Shown: piece by piece, positions 1-6,237 of the stretch
How positions within the stretch are numbered: position 1 is the stretch's first letter
How the letters are laid out: each line of letters begins with the position of its first letter
DNA from: an uncultured bacterium
Lineage (GTDB): Bacteria; Cyanobacteriota; Vampirovibrionia; Gastranaerophilales; Gastranaerophilaceae
DNA length: 10,786 nucleotides
Direction: 5' to 3'
NCBI GenBank assembly: GCA_945910925.1
Contig: CAMDZX010000052.1
Span: 1-10,786 of the forward strand
Translations under genes and position numbers: made by a program
Notes under the pieces: generated by a model
Databases searched by the model: none
What the model saw: the letters and a program-made list of their open reading frames with translations, nothing else
What the model was told of the DNA's origin: nothing

Positions 1-532
1 ACTTCCCGACAATACGGTTGATAAAGCGATGCTTCGTTCGGTGCTTGTTCATATTGTCGATAAACAGCCTGCAATAAATGAAATATACAGAGTTGTAAAA
101 CCCGGAGGAGTTTTTTGTGCGTTTGAACCTATTATACGTTCAAACACAAGATATTCAGAACTTTTAGACCCTAAGTATATTGATTCATATTATGAATTTA
201 AGGATGCAGAGGATAAAATCATGTCAGATGTGACTGATTCTCTCTGTAATTTTGATGATTTTACATTAAAGGGTAATATGGACAGAGCCGGTTTTTCATC
301 ATCATCAACAATGATTCACACAATAGAATCAAAATATACGGTAACTCGAGAAATGGTCATACCTTGGTTTGTATCACCGCCTTCACCTGACAGACCTTCT
401 ATGAAAGAAAGATTTTTGAAGTTTTTTGATGAAACAAAGGTAGATAAGTACATATCTGATATACAGAATTATCTGGAAGGCAGAGAAATAAGCCTGAAAA
501 CAAATTCGGTTTTACTATACGCAGTAAAATAA
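1..532 (+). CDS. Class I SAM-dependent methyltransferase, C-terminal part (5' end outside window)
   Basis: The reading frame is open from the first complete codon at position 2, so the ATG at 29 is internal and not the true start. The visible 176 or so residues begin with LPDNTVDKAMLRSVLVHI, the motif IV/post-motif segment of class I methyltransferases. The segment RVVKPGGVFCAFEP follows, matching the usual 'RVLKPGG' strand and loop (motif V/VI region). The SAM-binding glycine loop lies upstream of the window and cannot be checked. The C-terminal 110 residues form a lineage-specific tail that gives no substrate clue. The family transfers a methyl group from S-adenosylmethionine to an unknown acceptor, most likely in the cytoplasm. 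The gene is convergent with the hydrogenase operon and separated from it by a hairpin, so it is probably functionally unrelated to it. Confidence 0.8.
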   Translation, partial: LPDNTVDKAMLRSVLVHIVDKQPAINEIYRVVKPGGVFCAFEPIIRSNTRYSELLDPKYIDSYYEFKDAEDKIMSDVTDSLCNFDDFTLKGNMDRAGFSSSSTMIHTIESKYTVTREMVIPWFVSPPSPDRPSMKERFLKFFDETKVDKYISDIQNYLEGREISLKTNSVLLYAVK

Positions 533-595
533 CATAGCACCGGATTTTGGGCATATCGGCAGACTAAAGTCTATAAACAAAATTATTTATTATTT

Positions 596-629
596 AAAAG
601 AGAATGACCCGAAAGTCATCCTCTTTTTT
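596..629. terminator. Probable bidirectional intrinsic terminator
   Basis: Left arm AAAAGAG (596-602) plus ATGAC (604-608) pairs with GTCAT (615-619) plus CTCTTTT (621-627). There is one A/C mismatch (603/620) and a six-base loop CCGAAA. On the plus strand a T run follows (622-629). On the minus strand the hairpin is followed by TTTTAAAT. It sits between two convergent genes, the methyltransferase ending at 532 and the hydrogenase ending at 659, so it can end both transcripts. Confidence 0.85.
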
Positions 630-658
630 GGTATTTCTACCGGCTGTCAACCGTTATT

Positions 659-2119
659 TTAGTCTTCTCGTTTAAGGTCTTCACTTGAATCAAGTAATGT
701 TTTCAACTCTTTTCTTGCGATACGAGGAAGATTTAATGTTGCATTTCCGCCAACACAACCGCCTTCGCAGCACATAACCTCTACAAGGTTACATCCCGAA
801 CAGCTTTTATCTTTAACAAATTTTTTCAAATCTTTTGCCGTTTCTTTTGTCAAACCGCTGATTACATAAGGTTTTATATCATCAGGATTTTTGGCAACCG
901 ATTTGACTGCCTCTGCAACACCTGTTGTGTTTCCAAAATTACGAGCTTGTTTAGAGCCTTCTACACCTGATTTGTCTTCTTCACATTCCGTGATTTGTAT
1001 TTTCTTAGCAATAAACAACGCCCCAAGTTCTTCGTATGTCATAACATAATCAACATTAGGGTTTTCCATTGATTCTTTACGTTTGGCAACACAAGGACTT
1101 ACAAACACGGTTACTGCATCAGGGTTTGCTTTTCTTACAAGTTCTGCCGTGTAATAAAGCGGAGTTCCTGTTGTAGACCTGTATTCTTTGAGTTCTGGAA
1201 GATGTTTATCAACAAACCTGTTGTATCCTGCACAACATGATGTTGTCATAAACGGTTGTCCTTCTTCCATTCTTTCTTCAAATTCTTTTGCCTCGTTTAT
1301 TGTTGTAATATCTGCCCCTTGAGCAACTTCAACAACTTCATCGAAACCTGCTTTTTTGATAGCGGTTTTTAACTGATAAATATTCCCCGGAAGTTGTCCT
1401 ACAAGTGACGGTGCAAACATTGCAATAACTTTTTTATCGGTATCTTTAATGTTTTTTAGAATATCAATAATTTGACTCTTTTCATTTACTGCACCGAAAG
1501 GACAAGCGGCAACACATTTTCCGCAAGTGATACATTTATCAAAGTCGATTCTTGTAATTCCGTTGTCATCCTTATGAATAGCACCGACAGGACAAGCATC
1601 TTCACAAGGAACTGCAAGTTTTACAATTGCGTTATAAGGACAAGCGTTCATACACATTTTACAACCTTTACACTTGCTGCCGTCGATTTTAGAACGCCCG
1701 TTTACCATATCAATCGCACCGAATTTACATGCGGATTGACAAGGTCTTGCAACACATCCTTTGCATAAGTCCGTAACATATATTCTGCTTGGTACACAAC
1801 CTGCACATGCGGCATCAAGCACGGTTAAAGGATCTTCTTCAGGTTTTGTTCTTTCAAGCGCAGCTTTTGCATACTTGTCAAGCGGTTGGGTTTCATCATC
1901 ATCTTCCAACGCAAAACCTAAACCTGCCTTAACACGTTCTTTCAAAATAGCACGTTCTTTATAAACACAACATCTGTAAGGAACTTCTGCTCCTTTCGGA
2001 CGCATTGCATAAGGGATTAATCTTGTATTTTCAGCATAATCATCCGATAAAAATGCTTCTATAATTCGTGCCAGAATTTCTTTCTTTAAGTGTATTGATT
2101 GACTATTATTATTACTCAT
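659..2119 (-). CDS. [FeFe] hydrogenase, group B-type, with ferredoxin-like Fe-S domains
   Basis: This is a predicted H2-evolving or H2-consuming iron hydrogenase of 486 residues. The N-terminal part has a Cys-Cys pair (C50-C51 in the YRCCVYKERA motif) that I associate with group B enzymes. Many cysteines follow: CxxC at 105/108, C119/122/127/131, a canonical CxxCxxCxxxCP at 150-160, CxxxCP at 172/176, and a second canonical set at 196-206, enough for several [4Fe-4S] clusters. The C-terminal H-cluster domain (about 230-470) has three signature loops: TTSCC (C295, C296), SPCVAKRKE (C343) and EVMCCEGGC (C451, C455). By alignment with clostridial CpI, C296, C343, C451 and C455 hold the H-cluster, and C295 matches the proton-relay cysteine, so catalysis is plausible. 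Loop details differ from the classic enzyme: no proline after TSCC, Ser for Met in loop 2, and an extra Cys at 450. The start ATG overlaps the preceding small [2Fe-2S] gene by 8 bp and has AGGAAG upstream. It is the last gene of the operon. Electron partner and direction are unknown. Confidence 0.9.
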   Translation of the reverse strand: MSNNNSQSIHLKKEILARIIEAFLSDDYAENTRLIPYAMRPKGAEVPYRCCVYKERAILKERVKAGLGFALEDDDETQPLDKYAKAALERTKPEEDPLTVLDAACAGCVPSRIYVTDLCKGCVARPCQSACKFGAIDMVNGRSKIDGSKCKGCKMCMNACPYNAIVKLAVPCEDACPVGAIHKDDNGITRIDFDKCITCGKCVAACPFGAVNEKSQIIDILKNIKDTDKKVIAMFAPSLVGQLPGNIYQLKTAIKKAGFDEVVEVAQGADITTINEAKEFEERMEEGQPFMTTSCCAGYNRFVDKHLPELKEYRSTTGTPLYYTAELVRKANPDAVTVFVSPCVAKRKESMENPNVDYVMTYEELGALFIAKKIQITECEEDKSGVEGSKQARNFGNTTGVAEAVKSVAKNPDDIKPYVISGLTKETAKDLKKFVKDKSCSGCNLVEVMCCEGGCVGGNATLNLPRIARKELKTLLDSSEDLKRED

Positions 2120-2375
2120 TTTCGTTTAACTTCCTATCTATTTCCTGTAAAACTTTGTCTATTGTAGCTTCTTGAATAACGGTATCATTAACGGTTACGT
2201 ATGGTGCTTTGGAATATTCCGAACTGTGTGTGCAGAAGTTAAGACAAGTGCTGCCTGTTACTTCGACATCTTCTCCGTATTTCTTTTTTGCAATGTCTAC
2301 TAAATCCTGTAATTGAGATGCTCCCATTACAAAACAGGTTGTACCCATACAAATTTTTACATTAACTTTTGCCAT
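2112..2375 (-). CDS. Thioredoxin-like [2Fe-2S] ferredoxin (NuoE/HydC-like), 87 aa
   Basis: This small single-domain protein has the thioredoxin-like [2Fe-2S] cysteine pattern: C9-x4-C14 in KICMGTTCFVMGA and C44-x3-C48 in STCLNFC. The same spacing occurs in the NuoE subunit of complex I and in the small subunit of electron-bifurcating hydrogenases. Only this domain is present; NuoE's N-terminal helical bundle is missing. An AAAGGA ribosome binding site lies 7 bases before the ATG. The stop overlaps the start of the downstream hydrogenase by 8 bp, implying translational coupling and a possible role as its electron carrier. That pairing is inference from position. No NuoF-like flavin subunit is encoded here, so the donor or acceptor on the other side is unknown. 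Confidence 0.87.
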   Translation of the reverse strand: MAKVNVKICMGTTCFVMGASQLQDLVDIAKKKYGEDVEVTGSTCLNFCTHSSEYSKAPYVTVNDTVIQEATIDKVLQEIDRKLNENE

Positions 2376-2420
2376 TTCTTTTTCCTTTATTATACGTGCT
2401 ACCCTTAAATATATTTCTTT

Positions 2421-3578
2421 TTACATAAACTGTATCGTAACTTTTTTAATGTACTTGTCTTGAAGAACTTTTGCAATCTTCTTTATTATATTTTTTCTGA
2501 TTTCAATCTCAATCGGCAGATTAGGGTCATAATGTGCCTGATTTAATTTTGCACCAACCATGAAAAGAATACAATCACTTTCAAGGAAGAATTTTACAAG
2601 TTCACCTGCCGCATCGTTTTGAGATTTTCCATCCTCAAGATATTCATAAGTTCTTGTAAGTGTTAAAATCCCTTCTGTCACCAAATCAACACCCTCCATA
2701 TAGGAAACCGAAGGAAGTCGTCCGGCATTAGCAAGGACAGGAGTGTCAATCGGAATATTTAATTCTCTGGAGATAAGATTTGCCGTAGTTCCGCCACTAA
2801 TTGCTTTTTTCCCGTCAAAATCTTTAAATACGTTTGCCCAGTAATTATCTTTTTCCATATGAAAAGGCGGCCCTGTGAAAAGCATAGATTTTCTTGGGGT
2901 TCTGCAATGTACACAAACACAAGAAATATCGTCTTTAGCTTTTCTGTCAGGTTCAAGCGAACGTGCAAAATGAACAATATATTCAGATAATTCTTTGCTT
3001 GTTATATATTTATTTTCGTTTAACTGTTGAAAAACTGCATCAATCAAGCCTTTACGTCTTAATCCCAATTTGAATTTATCAGTTCCCAGTCCTGATTGGG
3101 TGACTCCGTCCGAACAGAACAGAAGTCTGTCACCTTCTTTGAGTTTAATCTTATACACGTGCATTTTACGGTTTTTGAAGGCTTCTGATGTTATTATTTC
3201 ACATTCGGGTTCCATAAGTTCGTTGTTGCGAATCCATAAAAATTGAGGATTTCCTTCTTCAACGATTTTTGTAGTTCCGTCAGAACTGCAATCCATAACC
3301 GAAAATGTAGAATAACTGATTTTTCTTTTTTGACAAACAGGTAGAGAGTTCATCATGATTTCGCAAGCCTTGCTAACATCAGAATCCGCTTCAATAAACT
3401 TTAAAAGCATGGTTGCAGTCATGCTTGCCAGAATATTTGCCTTAACACCGCTTCCTAATCCGTCAGATAAAACAGCTAAAAGTCTGTCAGTTTCAGGGTA
3501 TCTTCTGGACACAAAATAATCACCGTATGTGTTTTGGTTATATTTTTTTTCTTGTGTACAGCAAATATCCAAAAACAT
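2421..3578 (-). CDS. SpoIIE/PP2C-type serine/threonine phosphatase with extra C-terminal domain
   Basis: Residues about 1-225 form a PPM/SpoIIE phosphatase domain. Metal-binding acidic residues are visible in each expected motif: D20 (YGDYF), D39-G40 (SDGLGSG), D157-G158 (FCSDGVTQSG) and D216-D217 (DDIS). Such enzymes remove phosphate from serine or threonine of partner proteins, often anti-sigma-factor antagonists. No membrane segment or signal peptide is seen, so it should be cytoplasmic. Residues about 228-385 form a second domain that I cannot assign to a family; it includes FTGPP at 234-238 and SGGTTANLISRELN at 261-274. The start lies 2 bp after the HydS-like gene, and its ribosome binding site (AAGGAAG) is inside that gene's end. 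SpoIIE-type phosphatases are known neighbours of sensory [FeFe] hydrogenases, so it is probably the output module of that sensor. Its protein target is not encoded in the window. Confidence 0.88.
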   Translation of the reverse strand: MFLDICCTQEKKYNQNTYGDYFVSRRYPETDRLLAVLSDGLGSGVKANILASMTATMLLKFIEADSDVSKACEIMMNSLPVCQKRKISYSTFSVMDCSSDGTTKIVEEGNPQFLWIRNNELMEPECEIITSEAFKNRKMHVYKIKLKEGDRLLFCSDGVTQSGLGTDKFKLGLRRKGLIDAVFQQLNENKYITSKELSEYIVHFARSLEPDRKAKDDISCVCVHCRTPRKSMLFTGPPFHMEKDNYWANVFKDFDGKKAISGGTTANLISRELNIPIDTPVLANAGRLPSVSYMEGVDLVTEGILTLTRTYEYLEDGKSQNDAAGELVKFFLESDCILFMVGAKLNQAHYDPNLPIEIEIRKNIIKKIAKVLQDKYIKKVTIQFM

Positions 3579-3580
3579 AA

Positions 3581-5302
3581 TTATTCTTCCTTATTATCTT
3601 CGGTAGTATAATCATCAGCAATTGTGCTCAGCAGAAGTTCTGTTTCTACCATGTGTTCACCCAGCAAAATGGCTATTTCTTGAACTTTTGCAATATTCTT
3701 ACTGATAACTTGTTTTGCCTTTTCTGCAATTTTTTCTCTGTTCAACTCCGTTTGAGTAACGTCGGTTATAATTGCACCTACAATCTCGTTTTCTTCAATA
3801 ATGAAAACATTTATATCATACAATTTGTTACCTGAAATATAATGTTCTTTGTGAATATCTTTTCCGGTTTTGAGTGCGGTTTTTAATAAATCGGCAAAAG
3901 GTATTATACGGTCTATATCCGCACCGTTGATACCTTCAGGTCTTTCGGCAAAAACTTCATACATATCGCCCGTAAACATTTTCATAAACGCATCATTCGA
4001 TTCTAATATTTTATGGTCATTGTCTATCATAACCATAGCTGACGGCATACATCTGAGCATCGCTGCGGCTTTTCTTAGTGCGATTTTTCTCATGTAAGAT
4101 ACGCACATGGAAGGTTCTGCCTCTCCTGCAAGTATTGCGCAGGCAAGTTCACGACAAGTCTGAAATCCGCATCCGCCGCAATTCAGTTCGTCTTCTTCGT
4201 TGTGTTTACCGATACGCTCCATTGTTTTCATAATATCTTCATGCCTGAACTCTTGTTTCTTTTGGTCTATTCTTGAATAATCCATATTAACAACCGTTTT
4301 GGCAGTTTTAGGAATACTGTCACGTTTATTGAAGTTATTAAGAACATCCGAAGTTTTTAAAATGGTAGACTTACACATGCTTATTCCCGGCCCGTTAATA
4401 CATCCGCCGTCACATCCTAAGGCCTCAACAAAAATCTTCTCCTCAAGTCTGTCAGGGTGGAGTCCGTTAAGAGCTTTGTCCAAGCTCTGTAACGTACATA
4501 TATCTATTAACTGAACGTCATTATCCATCCCTATATATTTTAATGTTTCGTTCATTCCGCCCAGTATTGGATAAAGAGCACCTTCATTTGATTCTTCGGG
4601 AACAAAATTCTCATCAGGCAGAACTTCAATTTTTGCCAAATCAATGTAAGATTCTTTTATCCAATAATTAAGTTCATCAAACGTCAAAGCCGCATCAATC
4701 AATTCGGGGCATCTGTCTGATTCATTCTTCTTTGCGATACACGGCCCGATAAATACAATTCCGATATCATCGCCGTATTTTTCTTTTAGCATTTTGGCAT
4801 GCGTAAGTGCCGGTGAAGCAACAGGAGTAATATAATCTGCGTATTCGGGTTTGTAGTATCTTATGTAATCAACAACAACAGGACAGGCGCTGGAAATAAA
4901 TAAACCCTTGTCTGCCTGTTTAACCATTTTAGCAACTTCAATTGATACCTCTTGAGCCCCTAAAGCGGTTTCACTAACATCAGTAAAGCCCAGAGTCTTT
5001 AAAATCGTTATAATTTGTTGTTTGGTATAATCAAAGATGCTTATCCAACTTGGAGCTAATGACACAATAACACGTTTTTTTGCAGCAAGAATACCTTTTA
5101 CTTTATCAATATCGTATCTGATTCTCTTAGCGTTTGAAGGGCAAACCGTAACACAATGTCCGCAAGCTATACACCTGTCTGCAAGAACTGATGCACTACC
5201 ATCTTTTATTTGGATGGATTTTACATAACATTCCCTTACGCATTTATAACAGTCGTGACACTCGTTTTTGAGCGTATAAACCGGTGAAAGCTTGTTTCCC
5301 AT
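3581..5302 (-). CDS. hydS: HydS-like sensory [FeFe]-hydrogenase homologue (group C) with PAS domain
   Basis: This 573-residue soluble protein is a putative H2 or redox sensor. The N-terminus carries two [4Fe-4S] motifs: C15/18/21/25 and C44/47/50/54, the latter ending in CP. An H-cluster domain (about 75-320) has loops SSACP (C140), GPCIAKKNE (C188) and EALGCDGGC (C297, C301). The H-cluster cysteines are all kept, but the proton-relay cysteine of catalytic enzymes is Ala139, and the methionine before the third-loop cysteine is replaced (Leu295). A further Fe-S domain follows with C375-x2-C378-x4-C383-x16-C400, then a PAS domain (about 412-520, starting near MPSAMVMIDNDHKILESN), then a helical, coiled-coil-like tail. 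This order (ferredoxin, hydrogenase, Fe-S, PAS) is that of group C sensory hydrogenases. There is no kinase or other output domain; the phosphatase 2 bp downstream is the likely effector. An AGAGGAA site precedes the ATG, which starts 1 bp after the upstream gene's stop. Confidence 0.88.
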   Translation of the reverse strand: MGNKLSPVYTLKNECHDCYKCVRECYVKSIQIKDGSASVLADRCIACGHCVTVCPSNAKRIRYDIDKVKGILAAKKRVIVSLAPSWISIFDYTKQQIITILKTLGFTDVSETALGAQEVSIEVAKMVKQADKGLFISSACPVVVDYIRYYKPEYADYITPVASPALTHAKMLKEKYGDDIGIVFIGPCIAKKNESDRCPELIDAALTFDELNYWIKESYIDLAKIEVLPDENFVPEESNEGALYPILGGMNETLKYIGMDNDVQLIDICTLQSLDKALNGLHPDRLEEKIFVEALGCDGGCINGPGISMCKSTILKTSDVLNNFNKRDSIPKTAKTVVNMDYSRIDQKKQEFRHEDIMKTMERIGKHNEEDELNCGGCGFQTCRELACAILAGEAEPSMCVSYMRKIALRKAAAMLRCMPSAMVMIDNDHKILESNDAFMKMFTGDMYEVFAERPEGINGADIDRIIPFADLLKTALKTGKDIHKEHYISGNKLYDINVFIIEENEIVGAIITDVTQTELNREKIAEKAKQVISKNIAKVQEIAILLGEHMVETELLLSTIADDYTTEDNKEE

Positions 5303-5303
5303 A

Positions 5304-5534
5304 CTATAATTCCTCTAATATCTTTTTGAGTTCCAAATATGTAATATTGCAATATTCTTTTCCGTTGATAATTATGATAGGACCTTTTTCACATTTATTG
5401 GTGCATCTGAGTCCTACAAGGTCTATCTTTGCATCAGCTTGATGTTCGTTTATGTAATCTTCAAGTGTTTCTATATTTTCATCGTTTCCTCTTGCGTAGC
5501 AAGAACTTCCCATACAAATTTTAATTTCGTTCAT
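5304..5534 (-). CDS. Thioredoxin-like [2Fe-2S] ferredoxin, 76 aa
   Basis: This is a second small [2Fe-2S] protein with C7-x4-C12 (KICMGSSCYARGN) and C44-x3-C48 (LRCTNKCEKGP), the thioredoxin-like ferredoxin pattern. It shares the KICMGxxC opening and Cys spacing with the 87-residue protein at 2112-2375 but is otherwise diverged, so the two are distant paralogues. It lies 6 bp after rex and 1 bp before the HydS-like gene, suggesting it carries electrons to or from the sensor. The ribosome binding site is weak (GAAAG, overlapping the end of rex), so its translation may depend on coupling to rex. The function in electron transfer is family knowledge; the partner is inferred from position. Confidence 0.85.
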   Translation of the reverse strand: MNEIKICMGSSCYARGNDENIETLEDYINEHQADAKIDLVGLRCTNKCEKGPIIIINGKEYCNITYLELKKILEEL

Positions 5535-5540
5535 AATATT

Positions 5541-6170
5541 TTAGCTTTCAATATGTGTGTCATCAATCGTTAACTGTACAAAATGTCCGATAAGGTTTTC
5601 ATTCCATACGTGAATATCTTCCGGAACATCCAATATACATTGTGTAAAGTTCCATATATATTTTACACCAGATTCTATTAAAAAGTCAGCAACTTTTTGT
5701 GCTTGAGAGTGAGGAACTGTCAAAATAGCTATTTCCACACCTAAACGTTTTGTTAAATCCGGCAATTTACTTATGTGAAAAATCTGTTTATCATCAATAC
5801 TGATGCCTGTTTTTAAATCGTTGCTATCAAATAATGCAAGGATTTTAAATCCGTAATAGTCAAAGTTATCATTTTTGGCAAGAGCAAGTCCGAGATTCCC
5901 TGCACCCACAATAAAAACATCTTTTGTTTTGCTGAAAGTAAGTTTTTTCTCAATAACTTCTTTTAATTCTGTAACCGCATAACCTACTTTACATTTTCCC
6001 TTGTAATCAAGAAGTTTGATATCTTTTCTGATTTGTGAATCATCAATATTCAAAAGCTGAGATAGTTTCATACTCGAAACATACTCTATACCTTGTTCTA
6101 TAAAATCTACAAGAACACAATGATACAAGGTTAAACGGCTTATTACTTTGTTAGACAATCTATCGTTCAT
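5541..6170 (-). CDS. rex: Redox-sensing transcriptional repressor Rex
   Basis: The 209 residues match the whole Rex family length. The N-terminal winged helix (about 1-75) contains the recognition-helix motif DSQIRKD (44-50) and the wing KVGY (61-64). The NAD(H)-binding Rossmann domain follows, with IVGAGNLGLAL (87-97) and an acidic residue at the end of the second strand (LALFDSND, D115), and then the C-terminal helix that swaps between subunits of the dimer. Rex binds operators when NADH/NAD+ is low and leaves DNA when NADH builds up, inducing fermentation genes. Good Rex-like operators lie upstream of the neighbouring adhE. The segment after the recognition helix reads LLDYKGKCK where most Rex proteins have YFG-type residues. 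The ATG is preceded only by a weak purine stretch (GAGAAGAGTAAG). It is the first gene of the hydrogenase operon, 67 bp after adhE, with a hairpin in between. Confidence 0.95.
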   Translation of the reverse strand: MNDRLSNKVISRLTLYHCVLVDFIEQGIEYVSSMKLSQLLNIDDSQIRKDIKLLDYKGKCKVGYAVTELKEVIEKKLTFSKTKDVFIVGAGNLGLALAKNDNFDYYGFKILALFDSNDLKTGISIDDKQIFHISKLPDLTKRLGVEIAILTVPHSQAQKVADFLIESGVKYIWNFTQCILDVPEDIHVWNENLIGHFVQLTIDDTHIES

Positions 6171-6194
6171 ACAAACTTACTCTTCTCAATTTAA

Positions 6195-6225
6195 AAGAGC
6201 AAGGAAGGATTACTCCCTTGCTCTT
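6195..6225 (-). terminator. Hairpin after adhE: terminator or partial attenuator
   Basis: AAGAGCAAGG (6195-6204) pairs perfectly over 10 bp with CCTTGCTCTT (6216-6225), with an 11-base loop. On the minus strand the stem is followed by TTTTAAATTG, so the T run is short (four bases). It begins 13 bp after the adhE stop and ends about 25 bp before the rex start. With the short T run and no clear rex promoter, it may stop only part of the transcripts. Confidence 0.75.
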
Positions 6226-6237
6226 AAAATATTTAAA

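Noticed and set aside
29..31. ATG as start of the methyltransferase
   Set aside because: Conserved methyltransferase residues (LPDNTVDKA) are encoded in frame before it, so the true start lies outside the window.
547..595. Short AGACTAAAGTCT palindrome and other structure in the methyltransferase-hydrogenase gap
   Set aside because: The stem is only 4-5 bp and is probably incidental; the real hairpin is at 596-627.
1472..1964. Two open frames on the plus strand (98 and 67 codons) opposite the group B hydrogenase
   Set aside because: They mirror the cysteine-rich ferredoxin domain of the real gene on the minus strand and show no independent coding signal.
2389..2394. Perfect TATAAT on the minus strand just before the 87-aa [2Fe-2S] gene
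   Set aside because: A start 7 bases downstream would fall within the ribosome binding site, and no -35 box is present at the right distance. Read-through from the operon is more likely.
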